DNA of 64,000 nt from Chlorohelix sp037138995 (GCF_037138995.1 NZ_JBAXHI010000019.1:1-64000); one strand, 5' to 3'; positions 1 through 9,397 are shown, numbered from the stretch's first letter. Numbers and translations: made by a program. Notes: generated by a model not told the origin, from the letters alone.

Positions 1-544
1 GTCGCTGCGGCTTTTTCGTTTTATAGCTCCTTCCTCTTTCTCCACTCCCACGATGAAGCCCCCATTTTTGGCTCAATATGAGCGAAGATAAAATTCAGGT
101 TCTATTGTATCTTGCCCCAAAGAGATCGACTCAGCGCTTTGTAGGCTTTAAATGGAGGAGCAACTCAGGTTTTTCTCCTAGATAAGAATGCGGCGGAGTT
201 GAGCCGCCTGATTTGAATTGTCAGCCTATCACACCAATCCCAGCAATGCGGACTTTTGATGGTTCTAAAACATCCTGAAATATTTTTACACAACAATCCA
301 ACCGAACTGGAAGCTAGTCAGAGGGTAAGAAAGTGGTATGTAAGTTTGCACGCTAGAACTAGTCAGGAAGTGGATTGTTGGGATATATTTCAAACTCTAC
401 TGAAGAGTTGGAGAGCGGTGTAATGCGCTTTGAATACTGCAAAATAAAGCGGAGGGTTGTAAAATGAGATGGATATTTTGCCCACTATAATTTGAGCCTT
501 AATGCCTGTTAATTGGCGCACAATTTGTTGGAATAGAGGATGCT
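1..544. other. Gene-poor leader region
   Basis: I see no convincing gene here. The stretch holds a short GC hairpin (GGCGG/CCGCC around 191-210, not followed by a T run) and one 54-codon open frame at 259-423 that lacks a ribosome binding site. A TATAAT hexamer at 486-491 could be a -10 for the methyltransferase gene at 545, but no good -35 lies at the right distance. The window edge may cut an upstream gene or its untranslated region. Confidence 0.5.
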
Positions 545-1375
545 ATGAGCAATTTTAATATAAATCGCTATATTGAACTCAATCGGGAAGATTGGAATCG
601 GGAGACGGAACGTTACCAAGAGCAACACAAGGATAATTTGGTGGGCGCAAATGGTCTGTGGGGTCCTATATTTGGCGTGCCAAGAGAGAGCGAACTCCAG
701 ATATTGGGAGATGTGGTCGGTAAAGAGGCGCTTGAGCTAGGCTGTGGGGGTGGGCAATGGTCGGCGAGACTGGCAAAACAGGGCGCACGTGTTATTGGGC
801 AAGACATTAGTGATAATCAGGTAGAATTTGCGCGACACGCCTTCAATAGGCTTGAAATACCTGAAAATGCAAAGCTGGAATTTGTACAGGGCAATGCAGA
901 AGATTTAAGCGAATGGCAGAACGAATCCTTTGATATTGTTTTCAGCAATTTCGGAGCAGTTGGTTTTGTAGATATAGAGCGTAGTTTCAAAGAGGTGGGG
1001 CGCGTACTAAAAAAGGGTGGGCTTTTTGCTTTTAGCTGGGTCAACCCCCTTTTCGATTGTTTTGCCGATGAGGGTGAAAACCAACTTGAGATTGTGCGTA
1101 GCTATTTTGACCGCAGCCCCATGACCGCTGAAAGTGGCTGGAAAGATGGGGTTCACACGCTTTATGTGCAGTTTCATCATACCTATGGCGATTGGCAACG
1201 TGCTATCAATGCCGCGGATTTGCTTTTAACAGATATTATTGAGCTTGAGCCGCAACGTGAACGTTGGAGAGAGAGTACATGGTCTAATGTGCCTTGGTAT
1301 AAGGTTTCGATGATACCTTCCACTACAATCTGGCGTGCTAGAAAACCAAAAGTACCCTTGAGCGTAATCTTTTAA
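545..1375 (+). CDS. Class I SAM-dependent methyltransferase
   Basis: The protein (276 aa) is a Rossmann-fold methyltransferase of the Methyltransf_11/UbiE type. Motif I is ELGCGGGQWS (residues 64-73), the acidic residue expected to bind the SAM ribose is D87 (GQDIS), and the post-motif FDIVFSNFGAVGFVD lies near residues 129-143. The start is supported by AGAGGA at 535-540. The substrate cannot be told: such enzymes act on small molecules, lipids or proteins. The C-terminal third, with several Trp residues, is probably the substrate part. It stands alone, followed by about 160 bp before lepB, so it is probably transcribed singly. Confidence 0.85.
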   Translation: MSNFNINRYIELNREDWNRETERYQEQHKDNLVGANGLWGPIFGVPRESELQILGDVVGKEALELGCGGGQWSARLAKQGARVIGQDISDNQVEFARHAFNRLEIPENAKLEFVQGNAEDLSEWQNESFDIVFSNFGAVGFVDIERSFKEVGRVLKKGGLFAFSWVNPLFDCFADEGENQLEIVRSYFDRSPMTAESGWKDGVHTLYVQFHHTYGDWQRAINAADLLLTDIIELEPQRERWRESTWSNVPWYKVSMIPSTTIWRARKPKVPLSVIF

Positions 1376-1479
1376 TTTCAAGCTACCTCCTATCTATTTC
1401 ACCTTACATAAGCGTAGCAAATCAGGTAGGCAAAGTTCTCCCTGTATCAAAAATAGGGCTAACTGCTATTGGCTTATTA

Positions 1480-1488
1480 TGCTATAAT
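1480..1488 (+). promoter_or_regulatory. Extended -10 promoter of lepB
   Basis: TGCTATAAT is a full extended -10 element (TG, one base, TATAAT at 1483-1488). No good -35 is present at 17 bp. A transcript would begin near 1495, giving a leader of about 40 nt before the GTG start of lepB. The same nine bases precede several other genes in this window. Confidence 0.6.
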
Positions 1489-1533
1489 TTAAAGGTCATT
1501 AAAAAGCATGGATTTTAAGGAGCTTTTATCGCG

Positions 1534-2343
1534 GTGTCCGAAGAAAATAATAACAAACCTCATCCAACCTTGCCTCATGCTATTGAACCTATAACTATGC
1601 CTCCGCCCATTTCTGAAGCGGGGGCTGAGCCTTATAATTATCACACTTCTGCCGGTGACGCTTCTATTGAAGCGGGGGATGGTCAGTTAGTTTCTGAGGA
1701 AAAACAAATCCTTACTGCTACTTCAGCAAGCGCGGTATCTGCTAAACTGCATAAATCTTTCTGGAGAGAGGTGCTGGAAACTGTTATTCTGACAATACTA
1801 ATTTTCTTTCTAGCGCAATCTCTTATTCAGCCTTTTCGGATACAGGGCAGTAGTATGGAGCCAACTTTTCATACCGACCAATTATTGATGGTCAATAAGG
1901 CAGCATATTTCCATTTTGATGTTAGCCCATGGCTACGCTTGATTCCGGGGGTTAAGGCGGAAGGTTCGAGCAATTGGTGGGTCTTTGGTGGCCCAAAACG
2001 TGGGGATGTAGTGGTTTTTGAATACCCTCGCGACCCTAGTCAGGATTATATAAAACGAGTTATAGGTTTTCCGGGTGAAAAAATAGAAGTGCGTGCCGGT
2101 GTGGTATATGTAAATGACCAGCCTTTAGTAGAACCTTATATAAAGGATGCAGCGCTTTCTCCCTATGGACCAATGGTTGTGCCTGATGGGACTTTTTTTG
2201 TACTTGGTGATAATCGAAACGGTAGTAGTGATTCGCGAGCATGGGGTTTTCTGCCGATTGATCGGATAATCGGAAAAGCTATGATTGCTTATTGGCCCTT
2301 CGGTAAAGGTTGGGGCTTGGTAAATGAAGTTGGTTATAAGTAA
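1534..2343 (+). CDS. lepB: Signal peptidase I
   Basis: This membrane serine protease (269 aa, S26 family) removes signal peptides from exported proteins. After a long Pro/Glu-rich cytoplasmic tail of about 75 residues there is one transmembrane helix (about 80-100). Then come the catalytic serine box QGSSMEPT (S107), the Lys general base in YIKRVIGFPGE (K174) and the conserved GDNRNGSSDSRAWG box. The start is a GTG at 1534, preceded by AAGGAG at 1517-1522; an upstream ATG at 1508 is in another frame. The unusually long N-terminal tail is the one non-standard feature. The window encodes at least two likely substrates, the secreted hydrolase and the subtilase. Confidence 0.95.
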   Translation: MSEENNNKPHPTLPHAIEPITMPPPISEAGAEPYNYHTSAGDASIEAGDGQLVSEEKQILTATSASAVSAKLHKSFWREVLETVILTILIFFLAQSLIQPFRIQGSSMEPTFHTDQLLMVNKAAYFHFDVSPWLRLIPGVKAEGSSNWWVFGGPKRGDVVVFEYPRDPSQDYIKRVIGFPGEKIEVRAGVVYVNDQPLVEPYIKDAALSPYGPMVVPDGTFFVLGDNRNGSSDSRAWGFLPIDRIIGKAMIAYWPFGKGWGLVNEVGYK

Positions 2344-2360
2344 TATTACTCTGAGAGATT

Positions 2361-2389
2361 TTTCCACAGCATTTAAAACATGCTATACT
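2361..2389 (+). promoter_or_regulatory. Promoter of the bifunctional nuclease gene
   Basis: TTTCCA at 2361-2366 and TATACT at 2384-2389 are 17 bp apart, with an upstream TG making an extended -10 (TGCTATACT). The ATG at 2380 that would extend the downstream frame overlaps this -10, which argues that translation starts further down, at 2449. Confidence 0.6.
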
Positions 2390-2448
2390 ACGGGATAAGA
2401 AAGCCTCGCTCAGGGTTTTCGGTTCTAGCTTTTTCAGGGAGAGCCATC

Positions 2449-2979
2449 ATGATTGAAGCCAAAATTCTTAGCATAAGAATGAGTCTTGTGACTCAGCATA
2501 GAGTTGTCATCCTCAAGGAAGTTAATGCCGAGCGTTATCTACCAATCTGGATTGGCGCTTATGAAGCGGATGCAATTGCAGTTGAGTTGCAGGATGTATC
2601 TGTTTCACGTCCTTTAACCCACGACCTGTTACGTTCTGTTATTGGTGAGCTTGGCGCAAAAGTTACCAGTATTCTAATCAACGATTTGCACGATGATACT
2701 TTCTATGCGCGTATCATTATGGATGTAGGCGGGCGGCATGTTGAGGTCGATTCTCGCCCCAGCGATGCGCTGGCTCTAGCAGTGCGGGTTGGCTCTCAAA
2801 TTTATGTTGATGAAGTGGTGATGAATAAAGCCGGCGTATTGCTAGACGGGCAGGGTAAAGAACAGACTAAAGTTGAAAATCCTAAAGCCGATAAGGTGGA
2901 CGATGAAAAACTGGCGGTCTTCCGTGATTTCATAAACAGCCTTGACCTTGATGATTTAGGCAAGGGCAAGGACGAGTAG
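2449..2979 (+). CDS. Bifunctional nuclease family protein (DUF151)
   Basis: The 176-residue protein belongs to the DUF151/BFN family, which in plants and bacteria is described as DNase/RNase and is also found fused to UVR motifs. The family core is clear: LPIWIGAYEADAIA, a middle HDDTFYARI stretch and VDSRPSDALALAVR. A short acidic C-terminal helix (LAVFRDFINSLDLDDLG) resembles a UVR-type tail. I chose the ATG at 2449 rather than 2380 because the longer form would start inside the promoter -10, and because MIEAKILSI is where family members begin. A strong terminator follows at 3018. Confidence 0.88.
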   Translation: MIEAKILSIRMSLVTQHRVVILKEVNAERYLPIWIGAYEADAIAVELQDVSVSRPLTHDLLRSVIGELGAKVTSILINDLHDDTFYARIIMDVGGRHVEVDSRPSDALALAVRVGSQIYVDEVVMNKAGVLLDGQGKEQTKVENPKADKVDDEKLAVFRDFINSLDLDDLGKGKDE

Positions 2980-3017
2980 TCCTGTTAGTTGAATCCTGAA
3001 ATTCTATCTTTTTTTCG

Positions 3018-3046
3018 GGGTGAACTCTGTTTCACCCTCTTTTTTT
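3018..3046 (+). terminator. Rho-independent terminator
   Basis: A perfect 7-bp stem GGGTGAA/TTCACCC (3018-3024 with 3031-3037) has a 6-nt loop and is followed by TCTTTTTTT. It ends transcription of the bifunctional nuclease gene just ahead of the DinB-like gene. Confidence 0.88.
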
Positions 3047-3074
3047 GAAATTTTCTCAACGAGGAGATGTTTAT

Positions 3075-3575
3075 ATGACCAATGCACAGCCTGATTTGAG
3101 TGATCGAAAAACCCGTCTGAAATATAAGATGGAGGAAGCCCGCCGCGAGTTGGTGGATACTATCAAGAACCTGACCGATGCCCAACTCAATTTGCCTAGC
3201 GTTAATCCCGGTTGGACTATTTACGATATGATTTGCCATATTTGTGGGGCAGAACCCGGCATGGAAATTATTGCACAGCGCATACTGGCGGGTGAGCAAA
3301 CAATGGTCGAGGGTTTTGATATAAATCGGTTTAATGCTGGACAAGTGAAAAAGCGGCAGGGCAAGGTTGTTGTAGAGATGATAGAAGAACTAAACCAGAG
3401 CCGCATCCGTATGTTGGCGTTGTTGGATAGGGCTACCGATGAACAGTTGAATTTGCGCGGGCAGCACCCTGCCGCCGGTGAAATTGACCTATACGGGTTG
3501 TATGTGGTGATTTATCGGCACGAGCGCGAGCATACTGAGAATATCAAGGAGGCGTTGGTTGCTTCCGGAAAATAA
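3075..3575 (+). CDS. DinB-like / mycothiol-dependent maleylpyruvate isomerase-like protein
   Basis: The 166-residue protein has the four-helix layout of the DinB/YfiT/MDMPI superfamily. An N-terminal helix contains WTIYDMICHICGAE with a His in the metal-ligand position, and a C-terminal helix carries IYRHEREHTENI with two more His. Members are metal-binding and often use a small thiol as cofactor, but the substrate is unknown here. The ATG at 3075 has GAGGAG at 3061-3066 as ribosome binding site; a longer frame from 3045 begins in the terminator T-run and is rejected. queA starts 3 bp downstream, so the two are likely co-transcribed. Confidence 0.75.
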   Translation: MTNAQPDLSDRKTRLKYKMEEARRELVDTIKNLTDAQLNLPSVNPGWTIYDMICHICGAEPGMEIIAQRILAGEQTMVEGFDINRFNAGQVKKRQGKVVVEMIEELNQSRIRMLALLDRATDEQLNLRGQHPAAGEIDLYGLYVVIYRHEREHTENIKEALVASGK

Positions 3576-3578
3576 TGG

Positions 3579-4643
3579 ATGAGCGGAACTGAAGCTATAA
3601 ATATCGCCGATTTCGAGTATCACTTACCGTTTGAACTCATCGCACAACAGGCTGCCGAGCCTCGCGATAGTTCGCGCTTGATGCTACTAAACCGCCGGGA
3701 GCAGCAAATTGGGCATCTTCCGGCTTTTCGCGATATTGTGGATTATCTCAAGCCCGGTGATGCGTTGGTGGTGAATGAGAGCAAGGTTATACCGGCGCGG
3801 TTGTTTGGGCGCAAAGCGGCAAGCGGCGGTCAAATCGAGCTTTTGTTGCTGCGCCCTGCCGACCATTGCCCGAATATTCTCGAAGCGGTCATCTGGGAAA
3901 CGCTGGTGCGTCCCGGCAGAGGGGCGCGTGTAGGGGCAATTTTTGTTTTCGGCGAGGGGCAATTTGAAGCGGAGGTGTTGGAAATAACCCCTACCGGCGA
4001 ACGGATAATACGGTTTAACGAACCGCCCCTACCCTTCTTGAACAAATTCGGGCAACTGCCGTTACCGCCCTATATTCATGCCCAACCTGCCGACCCCAAT
4101 CGTTACCAGACGGTGTATGCTACCGCACCGGGTAGCGCGGCTGCCCCTACCGCCGGGTTGCATTTTACCCCCCAATTACTTGAGCGACTTGCCAATAAAG
4201 GAGTCAGTTTTGAGCGCGTGTTGCTGCATGTTGGTTTGGATACCTTCCAACCCGTCAAGGAGGAGAACGCGCTAGAACATAAAATGCACAGTGAATGGTG
4301 TCAGCTTGAAGCCGAAGTGGCGGAGCGGTTGAATCAGGTCAGGGCGCAGGGTGGGCGCATAATTGCGGTTGGCACTACCACCGTTCGCACTCTTGAAACC
4401 GCCTTTGACCAGAATAGCGGCAAGTTGGCAAGCTATTCAGGCGACACCCGGATTTATCTCTATCCCGGCAAGCAGTTGCGCTCGATTGATGCGCTGGTGA
4501 CTAATTTCCATCTGCCTCGCAGCACCTTGCTATTGCTGGTGAGCGCATTCGCCGGACGCGAGTTTATGCTGAAGGCTTACAATGAGGCGGTGAGGTTGAG
4601 CTATCGCTTTTTCAGTTTTGGAGATGCTATGCTGATACTATAG
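3579..4643 (+). CDS. queA: S-adenosylmethionine:tRNA ribosyltransferase-isomerase
   Basis: QueA (354 aa) moves the ribose of SAM onto preQ1 in tRNA wobble position 34 to make epoxyqueuosine. The family signature is visible along the whole length: the FEYHLPFELIAQ start, VVNESKVIPARL, PLPPYI, the APTAGLHFT motif and VGTTTVRTLE. Length matches the family (about 340-360). It shares a plus-strand run with the DinB-like gene upstream and, past an SDR gene, with tgt, the enzyme that inserts preQ1 first. The ribosome binding site is weak, suggesting translational coupling. Confidence 0.96.
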   Translation: MSGTEAINIADFEYHLPFELIAQQAAEPRDSSRLMLLNRREQQIGHLPAFRDIVDYLKPGDALVVNESKVIPARLFGRKAASGGQIELLLLRPADHCPNILEAVIWETLVRPGRGARVGAIFVFGEGQFEAEVLEITPTGERIIRFNEPPLPFLNKFGQLPLPPYIHAQPADPNRYQTVYATAPGSAAAPTAGLHFTPQLLERLANKGVSFERVLLHVGLDTFQPVKEENALEHKMHSEWCQLEAEVAERLNQVRAQGGRIIAVGTTTVRTLETAFDQNSGKLASYSGDTRIYLYPGKQLRSIDALVTNFHLPRSTLLLLVSAFAGREFMLKAYNEAVRLSYRFFSFGDAMLIL

Positions 4644-4644
4644 G

Positions 4645-5385
4645 TTGAGGATGAGCCAAATTTTAAGCGGAAAAACAATTTTTATCACGGGCGGCACTCG
4701 CGGCATCGGCAAAGCTATTGCGCTAATGGCGGCGCAGCAAGGCGCACAGATAGCAATTACCTATCGCGACCCTGCTAAAATGCGCCGCGCTATGCAAGCT
4801 AAACATGAGTTGGAAAAGAGCGGGGCGCAAGTCTTATTATTACAACTTGACATAACCGATGGGAGTCGAATTAGTCACTGTCTGCAAGAAACCAAACAAG
4901 CTTTCGGGAAAATAGACGGGCTGATATTGAACGCGGCGGGGGGGCTTGAAGCAGACAAAGATGCAAACTACGCGATGCGCTTTAACCGCGATGCGAATCT
5001 ATGGCTGTTGAATGGGGCGCGAGAAATGGGCTTGTTGGGTAAGAGGGCGTGGGCAATTTTCATTACCAGTACATGGGCGCATGATTATCCGAAGATTGAG
5101 CCACCATCGTTTTATCTGTCGGTAGCAATCACCAAACGCGCCGCCGAAGATGCTTTGCTGTCGCTTGTTCCAGAATTGGCGCAAAGCGGGGTGGGGATGG
5201 GCGTGGTGGTTGCACCTTTAGTCAGTGATACCGGCGCATTTGCGGTGATAAAGTTGCGCCATCGTGAGGTTCTGTCGCAAGAAACCGAAGAAGGGCGCAT
5301 GATTTCGCCGGAGACGGTGGCAGAAGCGACTCTTTCATTTCTGAAAAAGCCGGAAGTAGAATCTGGGCATATTATTTATCTTTAG
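4645..5385 (+). CDS. Short-chain dehydrogenase/reductase family protein, atypical active site
   Basis: The protein (246 aa if the TTG at 4645 is used, 244 aa from the ATG at 4651) has the SDR Rossmann fold: TGGTRGIG at 15-22 for NAD(P), and LNAAGG at 95-100. The active-site Lys is K164 in the TK-RAAED stretch and the Ser is in ITSTW. The residue four before K164, normally the catalytic Tyr of Y-x3-K, is V160 (S-V-A-I-T-K); the nearest Tyr is Y157. It may be inactive, use a shifted Tyr, or act as a binding protein. Its start abuts the queA stop by 1 bp and tgt follows after 12 bp, so it sits inside a queuosine gene run. No known queuosine step needs an SDR of this kind. Confidence 0.78.
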   Translation: MRMSQILSGKTIFITGGTRGIGKAIALMAAQQGAQIAITYRDPAKMRRAMQAKHELEKSGAQVLLLQLDITDGSRISHCLQETKQAFGKIDGLILNAAGGLEADKDANYAMRFNRDANLWLLNGAREMGLLGKRAWAIFITSTWAHDYPKIEPPSFYLSVAITKRAAEDALLSLVPELAQSGVGMGVVVAPLVSDTGAFAVIKLRHREVLSQETEEGRMISPETVAEATLSFLKKPEVESGHIIYL

Positions 5386-5397
5386 GATGGGGGCAAA

Positions 5398-6585
5398 GTG
5401 GCGGTCGAGTACGAAGAACTGAAACGTTCAGCTAATAGCGCGGCAAGGGCGGGCATTTTGCATACCCTTCATGGCGATATTCCAACGCCCGTATTTATGC
5501 CGGTGGGTACGCAAGCAACCGTTAAAACTCTCAGTAACGCCAATCTTTATGAACTGGATGCGAAGATTATTCTGGGTAATACTTACCACCTGTATCTGCG
5601 TCCCGGTCATGAGTTGATTCGCGAGATGGGCGGTCTGCACCGTTTCATGAACTGGAAACGCCCCATTTTAACCGATAGCGGCGGTTTTCAGGTGTTCAGC
5701 CTTGGACCACTCCGTAAGATTGATGAGGAAGGCGTGACCTTCAAGTCGCACATTGACGGCAGTAGCCATCGCTTTACCCCCGAAGTGGTGATGAATATCG
5801 AGCGTGACATCGGCGCAGATATTATCATGGCTTTTGACGAGTGCGCCCCCTATCCGAGTAACCCGGAATATACCCGCGCTGCTATGGAGCGTACTCATCG
5901 TTGGGCGGCGCGTTGCTTGGAAGAATATCATCGCAACGGCACACCCGCTACACAAGCGTTGTTCGGAATTGTGCAGGGCGGTTTTTACCACGAACTGCGC
6001 CATGAAAGCGCACGCTACTTGACGCAAGAACTGGATTTTCCGGGCTATGCGCTTGGGGGTTTAAGCGTGGGCGAACCAAAGGAAATCTTCTATGAAATGA
6101 TGGCTTCTACTGCGCCGCTCATGCCTCGCCACAAACCGCTTTATGTTATGGGCGTGGGTTCGCCTGAAGATTTGCTGGAAGGTATTTTGCATGGGGTGGA
6201 TATGTTCGATTGCGTGCTGCCAACTCGCATTGCCCGGAATGGCGCATGTATTGTGAAGGACGGGCGTTTGAACCTGCGAAATGCGGGTAACTCTCGCGAT
6301 GAACGCCCCATTCAGGAGGGCTGCGGTTGCTATACTTGCCAGAATCACAGTCGTGCCTATTTGCGACACCTCTTTCGCTGCGAGGAGGTTTTGGGCTTAC
6401 AGTTGGCAACCATCCATAATGTTCATTTTCTGGTGGATATGATGCAACAGGCGCGTGAGTCTATTTTTGCAGACCGCTTTGAGGACTTCCGTGAACAATT
6501 TCTGGCAAATTTCCGCATCATTCCGCATGAGATTCGTGAGAAGAACCGTGAGGCGCGTGCTGCCAGCCATAAAAAGAAGAATTAA
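5398..6585 (+). CDS. tgt: tRNA-guanine (queuine) transglycosylase
   Basis: TGT (395 aa) exchanges guanine 34 for preQ1 in tRNAs with GUN anticodons. It shows TDSGGFQVFSLG, FDECAPYPSN, GGLSVGEP and the GVDMFDCVLPTR catalytic stretch. The C-terminal zinc site CGCYTC, then a further Cys and a His in TIHNVHF, is complete. The start is GTG at 5398 after a GGGGG-rich ribosome binding site. The gene order queA-SDR-tgt is compact and likely one transcript. Confidence 0.97.
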   Translation: MAVEYEELKRSANSAARAGILHTLHGDIPTPVFMPVGTQATVKTLSNANLYELDAKIILGNTYHLYLRPGHELIREMGGLHRFMNWKRPILTDSGGFQVFSLGPLRKIDEEGVTFKSHIDGSSHRFTPEVVMNIERDIGADIIMAFDECAPYPSNPEYTRAAMERTHRWAARCLEEYHRNGTPATQALFGIVQGGFYHELRHESARYLTQELDFPGYALGGLSVGEPKEIFYEMMASTAPLMPRHKPLYVMGVGSPEDLLEGILHGVDMFDCVLPTRIARNGACIVKDGRLNLRNAGNSRDERPIQEGCGCYTCQNHSRAYLRHLFRCEEVLGLQLATIHNVHFLVDMMQQARESIFADRFEDFREQFLANFRIIPHEIREKNREARAASHKKKN

Positions 6586-6679
6586 TCTCGCCATAGCTCT
6601 TAGAACTAGTTAGGGTGTTTGTGCTATTATATGCCTTGAAAATTCCAACTTTGTTATTGAAAAACTTGCAAGATAATAA

Positions 6680-9370
6680 ATGAGCTTACGTCTTCAAAAA
6701 TTACTACCCTTTGCCATATTTTTATTCAGCTTCCTAACGCTACTTATACCTTTTCAAATGCCCTATACTTACTCCCTCCAGATTGGCGACCTTCAGGACG
6801 AGTGGCAGGTTATACAGGGCTTTGGTGAGCGCGAGAATAACGAGAATTTCTCGTTTCGCTGGACTATTGACGAAAAAGCTGAACTAAGGCTGCCAGACGT
6901 TGGTTCGCCCAGTCGTATCGGATTGGTTGGAGTCGCACCTCGCCCCGACAATTCCCAGCCCAAAACCACTATTTCTGCCGAAGGGGTAATTACTTCATTC
7001 CTGTTTGCCCCTACTGCTGCCAGCTTACCACCAGACTCTAAAGGTCGCCTTACCTTCGAGGCTTCCGGCGCAAGCCCGGCTTTCCGTCTTTTGCCTCAGC
7101 AAGTATATATAGCCAGTCCCCTGTTTCAGCCTAAAAATGACCCTCGTTCGTTGGGAATTGTGGTCAGTCTGGTTTATGTAAAAACCACTCCTAACAGTTT
7201 TGGTTTGGTACTTCCACCGCTTTCACTATGGCTAGGTTGGAGTTTGTTGGTAACGCTTGTTTTCATAAACCTTAGCTACACTCCACAAAAGGGCAAAAGC
7301 TTTTCGGCTCAATTTCTGAGACAATATAGCTTTACCGCCTTGGCATTAATGGCTGGTATCTTGGGGCGCATTTTGCTACCCACCCCCTACTTAGTGTACG
7401 GGGCGAACCTTGCTTGGGGAGCTTTGCTGCCGTTGCTCTTCCTGTCCCTTTCGCGTTGGTCGCTACTAGGGAGAATCTTCCTGTTTCAACGCCCTGCTTG
7501 GGGCTTACTAGCGTTGCAACTATTCGGAGTAACGCTGGCTTTCTACAATCTGGTGGGGGCGGTATTTGTAGGCGCGTTGCTGGCGGTTTCTGGACTTATC
7601 CTGCTGAGCTATGCTTGGAAAGGGCGCTTTAGTGGGAATCTGGAGAACTGTAGTTTGCTGGTTTCAGGCAGCGTAGCTTCCGGTTGGGGCTTCTGGCAAG
7701 GTCGAATTCCCTACGAGCAAGATACTATAATATTTCATCTCTATTGGGTAAACGAACTTGATAGGCTTATCAAGTTGGGTAACCTCTACCCCCGTTGGTC
7801 GCCTATTTTCAATTACCAACTAGGCGGCTCTATTTTCAACTTTTACCCACCATTTGGGCGCTACCTTACGGAAGCCTTTCATTTACTGGGTATGACTGTC
7901 AACAACAGCACAATGGCGACTCAGTTCGCAATTATAGTGGCTGGAATCTTTGGGGCATATTTTCTGTGTGTGGAAATAATCAAAGATAAACAGGCTGCGT
8001 TACTTGGCGCTTTTATATATTGCTATTTTCCTTACCGCCTTGCCGATATGTACACGGGAGGGACGCTGGCTTTCCAGTTAGCCGGAGCAGTGACTCCTTA
8101 CATACTCTGGCTGATGCTACTGCTTGTCCGACATCCCACAAAGCAACGCTACTGGTTTTGGCTAGGTTTTAGCGCAGCCCTGCTGGCGCTAAGTAATGTG
8201 CCTGCCGTTCTGTGCTTTGCCCCCATAGCAGTTATCTTTCTGGTGGGCTTGCTCGGTTTGCAATGGAAGCATGACAAACTGGTAGTTCGCCAAACCCTGC
8301 TAGGTCTGATGGTAGCAGGTGCAGTTGCTTTTGGCTTAAGCGCGTTTTATTTGATACCCACCGCTGTTGAAAACGGCTTGCTCAGCCAAGATTTGAACCA
8401 GAATAACCTTGCGGAAACAGGCGCACACTTCAACTTCTTTTCAGATTCTTCCGAAAGTTTCGCCCTATGGCGACCTATCAAAATTTACATAGATGATTTT
8501 CGAGTATTTGGCACCTTGCATTTCTGGCTTGGGGGAGTAGGCTTGTTATTCCTTCTTACCTCTCGCCGGGTTAATCGCCCTCTAGTGATTTTGCTTGCTT
8601 CCATTACCGCTTTCGTCATTTTCCTGCAATACCCGCCCTCTAAATTTATCTGGCAGCTTTATCCATTAAGCTCAACTGTACAATATGCCAGCCGCCTGAT
8701 GTATGCTTTGGCAGCGTTGCTGGCTCCTCTTATCGCTGGATTAGCGATTCGTCGTAAAACCCTGCCGGGTCGTCTATTAACGCTTATCAGTTCTCTGCTG
8801 GCGGTGGTTCTGACGCTATATGCCTGTTTCTACAGTTTTAACCCCACTTACCTGCCTTTCAAATTTGATGGCGCGATTAGCGTGAAAATCTTGACCGAGC
8901 AGGTGAGAAGTGCTGACCCCATGTATCTACCGAAAGGCTGGAGCAATCTTCGTAATTTCGACCATTATCGCACCCCACAATTTGATGACCAACGCCCTTC
9001 TAGTCCAGCCGATACGCTCTCTTGGAATATCACCGGAAGTGATAGCTATCAGTTGGAGGCAACCCTAAGTAAACCCGGAAGCGTGACCGTACCATTAATT
9101 TTTTATCCGGGCTGGTGGTTTGCAAAGGATGTGCAGGGGCAAACTTATTCTGTGACTCAGGGTGTGGAAGCTCCTTTTGTGCAGCTTAATCTTCCCGCCG
9201 GAGTCCAGCGGATTACAGTTAAGTTGCAGGATACCCCTGACCGTTTAGTCGGAAATTGGCTCACTATGTTAACGTTGGCGGGAGTTGGCGGCTATAGCCT
9301 TTATCGCTGGCTTAGAGGTAAACGCCCACGCCTAATGTCTGCGCCGGAACCTACTGTAATCCAGAACTGA
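6680..9370 (+). CDS. Large polytopic membrane protein, PTPS-related/glycosyltransferase-like
   Basis: The 896-residue protein begins with a signal-anchor helix and an external beta-rich domain (about residues 35-175). About a dozen or more transmembrane helices follow, then a soluble C-terminal domain ending in one more helix. The luminal stretch LYPRWSPIFNYQLGGSIFNF followed by YPPFGRYL resembles the '6-pyruvoyl-tetrahydropterin synthase related' membrane family, which looks like a GT-C type sugar transferase rather than a pterin enzyme. The external domain contains NENFSFRWTIDE, closely matched in the minus-strand protein at 20358-22499. It is probably part of surface glycan or lipid glycosylation; the donor and acceptor are unknown. 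Confidence 0.7.
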   Translation: MSLRLQKLLPFAIFLFSFLTLLIPFQMPYTYSLQIGDLQDEWQVIQGFGERENNENFSFRWTIDEKAELRLPDVGSPSRIGLVGVAPRPDNSQPKTTISAEGVITSFLFAPTAASLPPDSKGRLTFEASGASPAFRLLPQQVYIASPLFQPKNDPRSLGIVVSLVYVKTTPNSFGLVLPPLSLWLGWSLLVTLVFINLSYTPQKGKSFSAQFLRQYSFTALALMAGILGRILLPTPYLVYGANLAWGALLPLLFLSLSRWSLLGRIFLFQRPAWGLLALQLFGVTLAFYNLVGAVFVGALLAVSGLILLSYAWKGRFSGNLENCSLLVSGSVASGWGFWQGRIPYEQDTIIFHLYWVNELDRLIKLGNLYPRWSPIFNYQLGGSIFNFYPPFGRYLTEAFHLLGMTVNNSTMATQFAIIVAGIFGAYFLCVEIIKDKQAALLGAFIYCYFPYRLADMYTGGTLAFQLAGAVTPYILWLMLLLVRHPTKQRYWFWLGFSAALLALSNVPAVLCFAPIAVIFLVGLLGLQWKHDKLVVRQTLLGLMVAGAVAFGLSAFYLIPTAVENGLLSQDLNQNNLAETGAHFNFFSDSSESFALWRPIKIYIDDFRVFGTLHFWLGGVGLLFLLTSRRVNRPLVILLASITAFVIFLQYPPSKFIWQLYPLSSTVQYASRLMYALAALLAPLIAGLAIRRKTLPGRLLTLISSLLAVVLTLYACFYSFNPTYLPFKFDGAISVKILTEQVRSADPMYLPKGWSNLRNFDHYRTPQFDDQRPSSPADTLSWNITGSDSYQLEATLSKPGSVTVPLIFYPGWWFAKDVQGQTYSVTQGVEAPFVQLNLPAGVQRITVKLQDTPDRLVGNWLTMLTLAGVGGYSLYRWLRGKRPRLMSAPEPTVIQN

Positions 9371-9397
9371 TTCCCCGAAAACGCTTAGACCCCATAG

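Noticed and set aside
191..210. GGCGG/CCGCC hairpin as a terminator
   Set aside because: There is no T run after it and the stem is short.
259..423. 54-codon open frame in the leader region
   Set aside because: No ribosome binding site, no recognisable family and low support. It could be a fragment of an older gene.
2380..2448. N-terminal extension of the bifunctional nuclease gene
   Set aside because: The ATG lies in the -10 box of a good promoter, and the family starts at the internal Met.
5668..6369. Long antisense frames inside tgt and other coding genes
   Set aside because: They are mirror frames of well-supported genes with no ribosome binding sites and no recognisable products.
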